From the NCBI RefSeq assembly GCF_001522585.2, contig NZ_CP013373.1, positions 62,001 through 126,000 on the forward strand: a stretch of DNA of 64,000 bases, given 5' to 3'. The DNA comes from Burkholderia sp. NRF60-BP8 (GTDB lineage: Bacteria > Pseudomonadota > Gammaproteobacteria > Burkholderiales > Burkholderiaceae). The first letter of the stretch is position 1, and every line of letters begins with the position of its first letter. Shown one piece after another: positions 24,690 through 36,080 of the stretch. Under the pieces are notes generated by a model that saw only the letters and a program-made list of their open reading frames with translations, was not told the origin of the DNA and ran no database searches. Made by a program: the position numbers and the translations under genes.

Positions 24690-26621
24690 ATGCCCGACCG
24701 ACTTGTTTACGCCACGCTCGCACTTCGCGACGACGGCACGCTCGTCTCGCCCGAGTTCGGCGAGTTCCATCGCGGCGCATCCGGCGCGCTCGCGCACGCG
24801 CATCGCGCGTTCGTCGCGGGCAACGGGCTGCCCGCGCGCTGGCAGCGCCGTCGAACGTTCACGATCGTCACGACCCGATTCGGCGCGGGCGCCGGCTTCC
24901 TCGCAGCCTGGGCCGCGTGGCGCGACGATCCTGCGCGCTGCGAACGGCTGCATGTCGTCGCGCTAGAGCCGCACCCGTTCTCGCGCGACGACCTGCGCCG
25001 CGCGGTTTCGCATATGGTTGCAGACACAACCATATCGGCAGACGCCGATGCATTGATCGATGCATGGCCGATCCTCGTGCCGGGCCTGCACCGGCTCGAA
25101 TTCGACGAAGGGCGCGTGGTGCTCACGCTCGCGTTCGGCGATGCGATCGAGCTGTCGAAGAAGCTCGTCGCGCGCGCCGACGCGTTTTTTCTCGATGGCG
25201 CCGCGGCCTCGGCCGACGGGATCCGCGCACTCGCGAAAATCGCCGGCGAACACGCGACGTTTGCGACCCATGCAAAGTCCGACGACGTGAAACACGCGCT
25301 CGGCGAAACGGGTTTCACGTTCCGCGAAGTCGACGATCGTCTCGTCGGCGAATATGCGCCGCGCTGGCGCGCGCGCCGGCACGAGCCACCGCGTGCGCTG
25401 CCCGTTGCAGCGCGCCGTGCGATCGTGATCGGTGCGGGCCTCGCCGGCTGCGCGGTGGTCGAACGCCTGGCTGCGCGCGGCTGGGACGTCACGCTGATCG
25501 AGCGGCACGAACGGATCGCCAGCGAAGCGTCGGGCAACCCGGCCGGCGTTTTCCATCCGTTGATGACGCGCGACGACAACGTCGCGAGCCGGCTCACGCG
25601 CGGCGGCTTCCTGCACGCACTGGCACGCTGGCACGCGCTCGAACGCGCCGGGCATGCGTTCGCCCACAGCACGCACGGGATGATCCATCTGGCCGAATCG
25701 GCCGACGATTTCGCGCGGATGCGCGATGCGTTCGATGCGTTCGGCGCGCCGTCCGACTACGTGACGCTGCTCGATGCCGATGCCGCGCGTGCGCACCTGA
25801 ATCTGCCGGTCGCGCATGGCGGCCTGCTGTTTCCGCACGGCGGCGCCGTCTGGCCGGCCGGGCTGTGCGCCGCGCAATATGCGGCGGCCGGCGAGCGCGT
25901 GCGCCTGCTTGCGTCCACCTGCGTCGCGCGGCTCGACCGACGGGGCGACACCTGGCATGCGCTCGACGATACGGGCGCCACGCTGGCCGATGCGCCCGTC
26001 GTCGTGCTCGCGAACGCGGGCGACGCCGCGCGTCTTGCCGGGCTGCGGCATGTCGCGCTGCAACCGGTGCGCGGCCAGCTGACGCTGTTGCCGCCGGGCA
26101 CGACGGCGCCGCTGCCGTGTCCGGCGATCGGCGACGGTTACGCGGTCCCGCTCGCCGACGGCACGCTGCTGATCGGCGCGACGTTCGAACCCGACGACAC
26201 CGATCCCGCGATGCGTACGGCCGGCCACGTCGAGAACCTCGAACGCGTGCGACATCTGCTGCCGGGCCTGATCGGCGATCTGCCGGACCCCGCCACGCTG
26301 CGCGGGCGCGTGGCGTTCCGCTGGGTCGTCGGCGACCGCCTGCCGCTCGTCGGCCCGCTCGCCGACGAAGCGCAGGCCACCGCGAACGCCCGCGCGCTCG
26401 GCGGTGCGCAGGCGCGCGACCTGCCGCGCCTGCCCGGCCTCTACGGCGCATTCGGCTTCGGTTCGCGCGGCCTCGTGTGGGCCGCGCTCGGCGCCGAGCT
26501 GATCGCCTCGCAACTCGAAGGCGAGCCGTGGCCGCTCGAGCGCGAACTCGCCGACGCGGTCGATCCCGCCCGCTTCCTGATCCGCGCGCTGCGCGCACGC
26601 CGCGTCGGTTCGACGGGCTGA
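24690..26621 (+). CDS. mnmC: MnmC-like protein: intact FAD oxidoreductase domain, degenerate methyltransferase domain
   Basis: MnmC is a bifunctional tRNA wobble-uridine enzyme: its FAD domain turns cmnm5U34 into nm5U34 and its methyltransferase domain makes mnm5U34. The 643-residue protein aligns along its whole length. The C-terminal half is sound, with GAGLAG (248-253), SEASGNPAGVFHP and GLYGAFGFGSRGLVWAALGAEL. In the N-terminal half the SAM motif region reads TTRFGAG (61-67) where MnmC normally has an acidic or Cys-Gly GFGxG, and after DG (169-170) the conserved FAPxKNxxxW stretch is missing. Methyl transfer is therefore doubtful. The ATG at 24690 is the start; the frame is open throughout, so this is not a simple frameshift. 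Confidence 0.85.
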   Translation: MPDRLVYATLALRDDGTLVSPEFGEFHRGASGALAHAHRAFVAGNGLPARWQRRRTFTIVTTRFGAGAGFLAAWAAWRDDPARCERLHVVALEPHPFSRDDLRRAVSHMVADTTISADADALIDAWPILVPGLHRLEFDEGRVVLTLAFGDAIELSKKLVARADAFFLDGAAASADGIRALAKIAGEHATFATHAKSDDVKHALGETGFTFREVDDRLVGEYAPRWRARRHEPPRALPVAARRAIVIGAGLAGCAVVERLAARGWDVTLIERHERIASEASGNPAGVFHPLMTRDDNVASRLTRGGFLHALARWHALERAGHAFAHSTHGMIHLAESADDFARMRDAFDAFGAPSDYVTLLDADAARAHLNLPVAHGGLLFPHGGAVWPAGLCAAQYAAAGERVRLLASTCVARLDRRGDTWHALDDTGATLADAPVVVLANAGDAARLAGLRHVALQPVRGQLTLLPPGTTAPLPCPAIGDGYAVPLADGTLLIGATFEPDDTDPAMRTAGHVENLERVRHLLPGLIGDLPDPATLRGRVAFRWVVGDRLPLVGPLADEAQATANARALGGAQARDLPRLPGLYGAFGFGSRGLVWAALGAELIASQLEGEPWPLERELADAVDPARFLIRALRARRVGSTG

Positions 26622-26639
26622 TCGGCCGCGCCTTCCTCA

Positions 26640-26932
26640 CAGTTTCCCGATTTTCCGGTGCAAGGTTATCCACGCAATGCTGTGGATAACCGCGCGGAAT
26701 CCGCGCGTACTTCGTGTGTAATCACAGTGGACGTAAACTGGGCAACTCCGCACAGCTGTGAAGCGGCCCAAAAGTTGCTCAACTCAAACGTCTGTGCACG
26801 AACAGCCTGTGCAACCGGTTATGGTTTCGCCAACGCATTGATCCAACAGCGTAAACCGGAGTTATCCACAGAACTGTGCGTCCTTTGTTAACTTCTACTA
26901 CGTATATATACGAGTAAACCTTTGAAACCAAA
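26640..26932. other. oriC: Proposed replication origin (oriC) of this chromosome
   Basis: This lies in a 669-bp gene-free stretch between the MnmC-like gene and the antiporter gene. It holds DnaA boxes at 26666-26674 (TTATCCACG), 26681-26689 (perfect TTATCCACA on the minus strand) and 26862-26870 (perfect, plus strand). The last is followed by an AT-rich segment (26885-26932) with the palindrome CGTATATATACG (26901-26912), a fitting unwinding element. Coding strand switches here: genes to the left read mainly leftward and genes to the right mainly rightward. dnaA itself is not nearby. parABS lies 27-31 kb away. Bases 26933-27290 contain only weak TGTGG-type half boxes and nothing else I can name. 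Confidence 0.7.
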
Positions 26933-27247
26933 GACCTGTGGTGCCGCACAGCGCCGCGAGTCGATTCGGTCGGTTCCGGAACGAAAAAGCTGTGGCACAA
27001 TCGGTTTCCTTCGCGTTCGTTCGGCCAGGCGCCGGACATGCTTCAACGGAACGGTCGGCACGATTTCGAATCTGAATCTTCGAGTCCGCCAGTCCGTTCA
27101 CACACCAGGCCGACAATCCAGATCGGCAACCTGAACGACGTTCCACCCTGTGGCGGAACAGGCGGACCCCATGTACCGCCGTCGTCGAGCACAACAATCA
27201 CATTCGGGGCAATACCCAGCCGGCGCGTATCCATTCCTGTCGCTTGA

Positions 27248-29635
<2,388 letters not shown>

Positions 29636-29735
29636 AAAAATGTTTTGCAGATTGCGGGATCGACCGCGGCGCGATTCGCTGAATGGCGCGCGCTGCCGTG
29701 TCCGGCCGAACGCGTCGCCAGTCGTCCTGAAAATC

Positions 29736-29928
29736 TGTGGATAACCCGATATTCCACTGCAAAGTCAACGCTCTGCGGGTGGGATAACCCGGTGGATCAC
29801 CCGCGTGCGGCCGGGGGCCGATTCGAACGGGAAAATACCGGCGCACCCTGCTTCGCGGGCACGCGACATTGAGCGCACAACGAAAAATTGCGGTTATCCA
29901 GTGATTTTCCACAGTGTGCAGGGGATAA
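29736..29928. other. Second cluster of DnaA-box-like sequences
   Basis: In the 507-bp gap between the YbdK-type and MarR genes there is one perfect DnaA box (29736-29744, minus strand), a one-mismatch box TTTTCCACA (29905-29913) and weaker TTATCCAGT (29894-29902) and AGGGGATAA (29920-29928, minus strand) sites. It could belong to an extended origin, titrate DnaA or regulate the MarR gene. Outside these sites the gap 29636-30142 shows nothing else. Confidence 0.45.
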
Positions 29929-30142
29929 CTTAGCTGTGCGATTTTCCGCTCTCGCTTAGAATGTCGGCTTTGCGGATGCCGGAAACGATGCGTGTCTCTC
30001 CGGTCGCCGCGAACGCGACCGCCGCGTGTGCCTCGCGACGGCCGTGCTGACGCATTCGAGAGCGTGCGTCTGTTTTGAGACGGGATTCGATCTCCACACT
30101 ACGGCCGCTCGGCCAACCGGGCGGCGGAAAAGCGAAAAGACT

Positions 30143-30781
30143 ATGAGCGAAGGCGTTTACGGGAACCAGGCTGCGGGACGTGTGACCCACAGCTTGCTGC
30201 GGTTGAGCACGGCCATGCGGAGCGAGGCATGGGATTGGGCGGAAGGCGCTGGCCTCACGCCGACGCAGGGCGAGATTCTCGTGCTGCTGTTGCAGCGGAA
30301 GGGCCCGATGCGGCTCGGCGAGATCGCGCGCGAGACGCAGCTCACTGCGGCCACGACGAGCGATGCGGTCAGCACGCTCGAGACGAAGGGGCTCGTCGAG
30401 AAGCGCCGTGCGCTGGACGACGGCCGGGCACTGGCCGTGCGCCTGTCGGCGCGTGGCCGCACGGCCGCGAAGAAGGCACTGCAATGGCCTGAATTCCTGA
30501 CGAAAGCGGTCGGCAAGCTCGGCGCGGACGAGCAGGGCACGCTGTATCGCGCGCTGCTGAAGACGCTGCGCGAGCTGCAGGTGGCCGGCGCGACGCCGCC
30601 GCAACGCATGTGCCTCACGTGCACGCATTTCCAGCCGGGCAAGCTGTCGAAGAAGACCGTGCATCACTGCGCGGCGCTCGACATCTCGATGTCCGACAGC
30701 GATCTGCGTCTCGACTGCGCGGTGCAGGAAGAAGCCGACGCGGCGACGCAGAAGAAGACCTGGAAGATTTTCGCTGGCTGA
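30143..30781 (+). CDS. MarR-family regulator with a C-terminal cysteine/histidine tail
   Basis: A 212-residue protein. Residues about 10-145 form the MarR winged helix (LTPTQGEILVLLLQRKGPMRLGEIARE, then SDAVSTLETKGLVEKRRALDDGRALAVRLSARG). A C-terminal extension of about 60 residues holds CLTC (157-160), HHC (174-176) and RLDC (C192), a spacing suited to a zinc or iron-sulfur site; most MarR proteins lack it. The ATG at 30143 was chosen because the longer frame upstream has no MarR features. The regulated genes are unknown; the amidotransferase gene 25 bp downstream is probably co-transcribed. Confidence 0.88.
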   Translation: MSEGVYGNQAAGRVTHSLLRLSTAMRSEAWDWAEGAGLTPTQGEILVLLLQRKGPMRLGEIARETQLTAATTSDAVSTLETKGLVEKRRALDDGRALAVRLSARGRTAAKKALQWPEFLTKAVGKLGADEQGTLYRALLKTLRELQVAGATPPQRMCLTCTHFQPGKLSKKTVHHCAALDISMSDSDLRLDCAVQEEADAATQKKTWKIFAG

Positions 30782-30806
30782 CGTCCGTCGATCGACCGGG
30801 AGGCCG

Positions 30807-31520
30807 ATGATGAACGCTGAAGTCGTGGCGATCCGCCACGTGCATTTCGAGGATCTCGGGAGCTTCGAGCAGGTGCTCGGCGAACGCGGTCGACGGGTGC
30901 GCTATGTCGATGTCGGATCGTCGCGGGTCGAGGTGCTCGACGTGCTCGAGCCGTCGCTGCTCGTCGTGCTCGGCGGGCCGCTCAGCGTGTACGACGATGC
31001 GCAGTATCCGACGATCGCGCCGCTCCTGGCGCTCGTGCGCCAGCGCATCGACGCGGGGCTGCCGATCCTCGGCATCTGCCTCGGCGCGCAGTTCATCGCG
31101 CGGGCGCTCGGGGCGCACGTCTATCCGGCTGCCCGGCACGAACTCGGCTGGGCGCCGCTGACGCTCACCGACGCGGGCCGCGCGTCGCCGCTGCGCCATC
31201 TCGACGGCGCGACGACGTCGATGCTGCACTGGCATGGCGATACGTTCGACCTGCCGGGCGGTGCGATCCATCTCGCGTCGACGCCGGCCTGTCGCCACCA
31301 GGCATTCGCATGGGGGCAGCACGTGCTGGCGTTGCAATGTCATCCCGAGATCCGTACCGATCGCTTTGAACCGTGGCTGATCGCGAACGCCGGCGAAATC
31401 GCCGCGACGCCCGGCGTCGACGCGCGCCAGCTGCGTGCCGATACCGCGCAGCACGGCCCCGCGCTCGAGACGGCCGCACGGCGCATGTTCGCGGAGTGGC
31501 TCGACAGCGTCGGGCTCTGA
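30807..31520 (+). CDS. Class I glutamine amidotransferase-like protein
   Basis: A 237-residue GATase1 domain protein. The catalytic triad is visible: C91 in GICLGAQF, and H179 and E181 in LALQCHPE. It resembles the stand-alone GuaA-like amidotransferase proteins (YfeJ/YxzG-like) often annotated as GMP synthase-like, but there is no synthetase domain, so its ammonia acceptor or other substrate is unknown. GGGAGG precedes paired ATG codons at 30807 and 30810. Confidence 0.88.
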   Translation: MMNAEVVAIRHVHFEDLGSFEQVLGERGRRVRYVDVGSSRVEVLDVLEPSLLVVLGGPLSVYDDAQYPTIAPLLALVRQRIDAGLPILGICLGAQFIARALGAHVYPAARHELGWAPLTLTDAGRASPLRHLDGATTSMLHWHGDTFDLPGGAIHLASTPACRHQAFAWGQHVLALQCHPEIRTDRFEPWLIANAGEIAATPGVDARQLRADTAQHGPALETAARRMFAEWLDSVGL

Positions 31521-31730
31521 CGTCGCGGGCAGTCCCGCCCGCTGCAACGGTTGAGCCCGGCCTGCATCCGGTGCGGGCCGGCGCGTCGCCGGACACCGCA
31601 CATTCCGCGCATCGCCGGCATCCGGCCGGCCGCACCTGACCATCCGCTTACTGTCGATCGCGCCGTCTGCACGCTTCGGGCGTGCGTGCTACGCTCGTCC
31701 GCTCTTTCCCTTTCCTGGCGAGCGGCTTCC

Positions 31731-32843
31731 ATGACTGCGCTGTTTTCCCCGTTCACGCTGCGCGGCGTGACCCTTCCGAACCGGATCGTGATCTCCCCGA
31801 TGTGCCAATACTCGGCCGAACGCGGCGAAGCGACCGACTGGCACATGATTCACCTCGGCCATCTCGCGCTGTCGGGCGCGGGGCTGCTGTGCATCGAAGC
31901 GACCGCGGTGGAACCCGACGGGCGCATCACGCATGGCGACCTCGGCCTGTGGGACGACGTGACCGAAGCCGCGCTGAAGCCGGTGCTGGCCGCGATCCGC
32001 AAGCATTCGCCGGTCCGCGTCGCGATGCAGTTGTCGCATGCGGGGCGCAAGGCGTCGAGCGCGGCGCCGTGGGAAGGCGGCCAGCTCGTGCCGGTCGCCG
32101 AGGGCGGCTGGTTGCCGCACGGGCCGTCGGCCGTGCCGCACAAGGACGGCGAGACGCCGCCGCTCGCACTCGATGCCGCGGGTCTGAACCGCATCCGGGA
32201 AGCCTTCGCGGCGTCGGCCAGGCGGGCTGCGCGGCTCGGCATCGATGCGATCGAAGTGCATGCGGCGCACGGCTACCTGCTGCATCAGTTCCTGTCTCCG
32301 CTCGCGAACCGGCGCACCGACGAATACGGCGGCTCGCGCGAAAACCGGATGCGGTTTCCGGTCGAGATCTTCGAGATCGTGCGTGCCGCGTTTCCGGAAG
32401 ACCGGCCGGTCGGCGTGCGCGTGTCCGCGACCGACTGGGTCGAAGGCGGCTGGGAGCTCGACGATACGATCGCGTTCGCGCACGAACTGAAGCGCCGCGG
32501 CTGCGACTGGATCGACGTGTCGTCCGGCGGCGTGTCGCCGCTGCAGAAGATTCCGCTGTCGCCCGGCTACCAGGTGCCGTTCGCGCAGGCCGTGAAGCGG
32601 GCGGTCGGCATGCCGACGATCGCGGTCGGCCTGATCAACGAACCCGAGCATGCGAACCGGCTGATCGAGGCCGGCGATGCCGATCTCGTCGCGATGGCGC
32701 GTGCGATGCTGTACGACCCGCGCTGGCCGTGGCACGCGGCGGCCGAACTCGGCGCGCAGGTGACGGCGCCGCCGCAATACTGGCGCTCGCAGCCGCGCGA
32801 GCACAAGGCGCTGTTCGGCGACGTCGCATTCGGCCAGCGCTGA
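31731..32843 (+). CDS. NADH:flavin oxidoreductase, Old Yellow Enzyme (YqjM/NamA class)
   Basis: A 370-residue FMN-dependent TIM-barrel ene-reductase. It opens FSPFTLRGVTLPNRIVISPM and has C25 and Y27 in MCQYSAERG, the pair that marks the thermophilic-like YqjM class. EVHAAHGYLLHQFLSP contains the two His that bind the substrate carbonyl, and NRRTDEYGGSRENRMRFP and ADLVAMARAMLYDP are typical FMN-binding segments. Such enzymes reduce activated C=C bonds; the natural substrate is unknown. The ATG at 31731 was chosen because the protein starts there as in homologues. Confidence 0.94.
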   Translation: MTALFSPFTLRGVTLPNRIVISPMCQYSAERGEATDWHMIHLGHLALSGAGLLCIEATAVEPDGRITHGDLGLWDDVTEAALKPVLAAIRKHSPVRVAMQLSHAGRKASSAAPWEGGQLVPVAEGGWLPHGPSAVPHKDGETPPLALDAAGLNRIREAFAASARRAARLGIDAIEVHAAHGYLLHQFLSPLANRRTDEYGGSRENRMRFPVEIFEIVRAAFPEDRPVGVRVSATDWVEGGWELDDTIAFAHELKRRGCDWIDVSSGGVSPLQKIPLSPGYQVPFAQAVKRAVGMPTIAVGLINEPEHANRLIEAGDADLVAMARAMLYDPRWPWHAAAELGAQVTAPPQYWRSQPREHKALFGDVAFGQR

Positions 32844-33020
32844 GCGCATCGCGCAATATTGCGCGCGATGTTGAACGAAGCAATCTTGAACGTGTAGGAT
32901 GCGGGTGATTCGCCGCATGCCCCGACGCGGCACCGACTGGTGCCGCGTTTTCGTTTGGCGCGGCGCCCGGCCGCGTTCGCGGTCGCTTCCATACAAGTCG
33001 TCTTCACAAGGATTCGTTCG

Positions 33021-33551
33021 ATGAGTTCACGCAGGATCGCGGTGCGCCGCTCGGGAGTACACGGCAAGGGCGTGTTCGCCGTGGCGCCGATCAAGGCCGG
33101 CGAGCGCGTAGTGGAATACAAGGGCGAGCGAATCTCTTGGAAGGAAGCGCTGCGTCGTCATCCGCACGACCCGAGCGAGCCGAATCATACGTTCTACTTC
33201 GCACTCGACGAAGGTGGCGTGATCGACGGCAAGATCGACGGCAACAGCGCGCGCTGGATCAACCATTCGTGCGCGCCGAACTGCGAAGCCGAGGAAGTCA
33301 AGGGCCGCGTGTACATCCACGCGCTGCGCGACATCGCGCCGGAAGAGGAGCTGTTCTACGACTACGGCCTCGTGATCGATGCGAAGCTGACGAAGAAGCT
33401 CAAGCGCGAATACGCGTGCCACTGCGGGGCGGAGTCGTGCCGCGGCACGTTGCTCGCGACGTCCGACGAAGGCGGGAAGAAGAAAAAGAAGAAGGACAAG
33501 AAGGACGGCAAATCCGTGTCCGGTTCGAAGGACAAGAAGAACCGGAAGTGA
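33021..33551 (+). CDS. SET-domain protein (lysine methyltransferase-like) with lysine-rich tail
   Basis: A 176-residue SET-domain protein. Family features are VHGKGVFA (13-20, SAM binding), RWINHSCAPNCEA (78-90), catalytic-type tyrosine in FYDYG (112-116), and a post-SET cysteine set CHCGAESC (133-140). The last 25 residues are a lysine run with KKKKKKDKKD. Such proteins in bacteria resemble eukaryotic histone methyltransferases and may methylate protein lysines, for example on HU or ribosomal proteins; the target here is unknown. The ATG at 33021 has AAGGA some distance upstream. Confidence 0.92.
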   Translation: MSSRRIAVRRSGVHGKGVFAVAPIKAGERVVEYKGERISWKEALRRHPHDPSEPNHTFYFALDEGGVIDGKIDGNSARWINHSCAPNCEAEEVKGRVYIHALRDIAPEEELFYDYGLVIDAKLTKKLKREYACHCGAESCRGTLLATSDEGGKKKKKKDKKDGKSVSGSKDKKNRK

Positions 33552-33662
33552 TGCAGGCGGCAGCGCATTTCGCGCTGCCGCTGTCGTTTCGGCCGACGGT
33601 TGGCGCGTTGTAGCGGCCGTCGTTCGCTGTCCTTCTCCGGCGGGCCGCCCGCCGCGAATCGC

Positions 33663-35147
33663 TCAGTGCGTCGGCGCCGCAGCCGGCGTTTCGCCGGCCG
33701 GCTTCTCCGTGCGCGCGGCGAGCGGCACCCTCACCACGAAGCGCGAGCCGCCTTCCGGTGCATCTTCGTACGACACGGTGCCGCCGTGCATCGCGATGAT
33801 GTCGTGCACGATCGCGAGCCCCAGCCCGGCGCCCGTTTCGACGCCGTTGCCGCTTTGCGCGTCGCCGCGGAAGAAGCGTTTGAACAGGTCGGCCTGCTGG
33901 TTCGCGGGCACGCCGGGGCCGTTGTCCTCGACGACGATCTCGGCGGCAGGCTGGCTGTCCTCGAGCGCGGCGCGCGCGACGTTCACCGTGATCCGCGCGC
34001 CGTCCGGCCGCGCGAGCGGCACGTACTTCAGCGCATTGTCGAGCAGGTTCGCGATCACCTCGCGCAGCAGCACGGGGTTGCCGCGCACGATCAGCGTCTC
34101 GTCGTCGCCCGCGTCGTCGCTGCGCTGGAAGCCGAGGTCGACATGCGACGCGAGCGCGCGCGGCACCCATTCGGCGCCCGTCTCGAACGCCATCGCCGCG
34201 AGATCGACGTCGACGAAGCGCGCGGCCTGTTCGCCCGGCTCGGCACGCGCGAGCGACAGCAACTGGTTGGACAGCCGCACCGCGCGGTCCGCGGCCGCGC
34301 GCAGCTCGCGCACCGCGGCGAAGGTCTGGTGCGGGTCGCGCGCGACCACCGCCTGCTCGGCATGCAGCTTCACCGCGGTGAGCGGCGTGCGCAACTGGTG
34401 GGCGGCATCGGCGATGAACTTGCGCTGCGCGTCGAGCGCGGTCTTCAGACGGCCGAGTAGCGCGTTCATCGCGCTCGTCAGCGGCCGGATCTCCAGCGGC
34501 ACGTCGGTTTCGTCGACCGGTTCCAGCGACGTGTGGGTCTGCCGGTTCAGCGAATCGGCCAGATGCGTGAGCGGGCCCAGTTGCTGGTTCACGACGCGCC
34601 ACACGATGCCCCAGCCCGCGAGCAGCAACAGCAGCAGCGGCATCATGATCGCGACGAGGAATTCGGCCGCGATCCGGTAGCGGTGCCGCACCGGCTGCGC
34701 GACTTCGACGACCATCGGCCGGCCGCCTTCGACGTTGTCGACGCGCACCTGCGCGACCCGCACCGCGCGGTTGTCGTATTCGGCCTCGAACACGTACGCA
34801 TGATGCATGCGGCGCACGTTGATGCCCTGCAGCGGCAGCTTCGGATCGCCGGCGAGTTCCTGCTCGCCGTCGCTGATCCGGTAGATCAGCGCTTCGGCCG
34901 GATCGGAGAACATCGCCTGCGCGAGCGGCGGCACCGTGAACGGCGCGTCGGGGCCGGCGATCTGGATCTGTTTGGAGATGGCGGTCGCGAGATCGGCGAG
35001 CGAGCGGTCGATCACGTGCTGCGTGTATTGCCACGCGAGCCAGTAGGCGATCAGGCCGCTCATCAGCGCGAGCATCGACAGCGGCGCGGCGAGGCGCCGG
35101 AGCAGCGAGCGGCGCAGGCTGGTGGTCACAGCCGGATCAGGGGACAT
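33663..35147 (-). CDS. Two-component sensor histidine kinase, TctE/QseC-like
   Basis: A 494-residue membrane kinase. It has one membrane helix near residues 20-40, a periplasmic 2CSK-type sensor domain (45-155), a second helix near 165-185, a HAMP region, the H-box FIADAAHQLRTPLTAVK (phospho-accepting H250), the N-box NLLDNALKY and G-boxes VEDNGPGVP and GAGLGLAIV. The ATG at 35147 was preferred to a TTG 12 bases upstream. It follows the response regulator by 118 bp and forms a pair with it. TctE-type sensors respond to carboxylates, but the ligand here is unknown. Confidence 0.93.
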   Translation of the reverse strand: MSPDPAVTTSLRRSLLRRLAAPLSMLALMSGLIAYWLAWQYTQHVIDRSLADLATAISKQIQIAGPDAPFTVPPLAQAMFSDPAEALIYRISDGEQELAGDPKLPLQGINVRRMHHAYVFEAEYDNRAVRVAQVRVDNVEGGRPMVVEVAQPVRHRYRIAAEFLVAIMMPLLLLLLAGWGIVWRVVNQQLGPLTHLADSLNRQTHTSLEPVDETDVPLEIRPLTSAMNALLGRLKTALDAQRKFIADAAHQLRTPLTAVKLHAEQAVVARDPHQTFAAVRELRAAADRAVRLSNQLLSLARAEPGEQAARFVDVDLAAMAFETGAEWVPRALASHVDLGFQRSDDAGDDETLIVRGNPVLLREVIANLLDNALKYVPLARPDGARITVNVARAALEDSQPAAEIVVEDNGPGVPANQQADLFKRFFRGDAQSGNGVETGAGLGLAIVHDIIAMHGGTVSYEDAPEGGSRFVVRVPLAARTEKPAGETPAAAPTH

Positions 35148-35265
35148 TTCGACGGGCAAATGGATAAGCGCCGCTCACGGGGAGCGGCGCGGTCGTGCGC
35201 CGGGAGCGGCGACGCGGAGCAGCGCATGCGCCGGCGGCACGCGGCCGACCGGCGCGCGGCGTCGC

Positions 35266-35958
35266 TCAGACGCTCGCCGTTTGGCGGATTTCCTGCAGCA
35301 GGTAGCCGAAGCCGCGCACCGTGACGATTTCGACCCGGCACTGTTCGAGTTTCTTGCGTACGCGGTGCACGTAGACTTCGATCGCGGTGTCGCCGAGATC
35401 GCCGCCGAAGTGCGTGAGGTGATCCTGCAACTGGGCCTTGCTGACGACACGGCCGTGACGCAGCAGCAGCATCTCGAGCACCGCGAATTCGCGCGGCGAC
35501 AGTTCGAGCGGCTTGTCGTCGTTGAAGATGCGGCGGTCGACGCCCGACAGGCGAACGCCGCCGAGCGACACTTCCGGACGCGGCATGTCGCTGTGCGGGC
35601 CGCTGCGGCGCATCACCGCGCGGATGCGCGCTTCGAGCTCGGCCGGCTCGAACGGCTTGAGCATGTAGTCGTCGGCGCCGGAGTTCAGGCCCTGGATCCG
35701 GTCGTTCAGCTCGTCGCGCGCGGTCAGCACGATCACGGGCGTGTGGCGGTTGGTCTGGCGAAAGCGCGTGAGCAGCGTCATCCCGTCGATGCCCGGCAGG
35801 CCGAGGTCGAGGATCACGAGTTCGTGGCGGTTCTGTGCCAGCGCCTGCTCGGCAAAAATGCCGTCATGCACCATGTCGACGGTGAAGCCAGCCTGCTCGA
35901 GGCTGCTCTGGATACCGCGTGCGATGGGGCGGTCGTCTTCGATCAGAAGGAGTCGCAT
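35266..35958 (-). CDS. OmpR-family response regulator (TctD/QseB-like)
   Basis: A 230-residue response regulator. The receiver domain (1-115) has the acidic pocket E7-D8-D9, phospho-accepting D51 in LVILDLGLPG, T82 in VLTARDE and K101 in MLKPF. The winged-helix DNA-binding domain (about 130-222) has LSPREFAVLEMLLLRHGRVVSKAQLQDHL and AIEVYVHRVRKKL. It precedes the sensor kinase gene on the same strand. It is divergent from the small DUF3717-type gene. Confidence 0.95.
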   Translation of the reverse strand: MRLLLIEDDRPIARGIQSSLEQAGFTVDMVHDGIFAEQALAQNRHELVILDLGLPGIDGMTLLTRFRQTNRHTPVIVLTARDELNDRIQGLNSGADDYMLKPFEPAELEARIRAVMRRSGPHSDMPRPEVSLGGVRLSGVDRRIFNDDKPLELSPREFAVLEMLLLRHGRVVSKAQLQDHLTHFGGDLGDTAIEVYVHRVRKKLEQCRVEIVTVRGFGYLLQEIRQTASV

Positions 35959-36080
35959 GAAGTTCGCTCAAGTACAATGGGTTGGCGGTTCAGGCACGCG
36001 GACAGCACGAAGCCGTTTCCACAGGGACGCCGCATCGCCTGACATCAAGCATGGCGGCCAGCGAACGATTAGATCCAATC

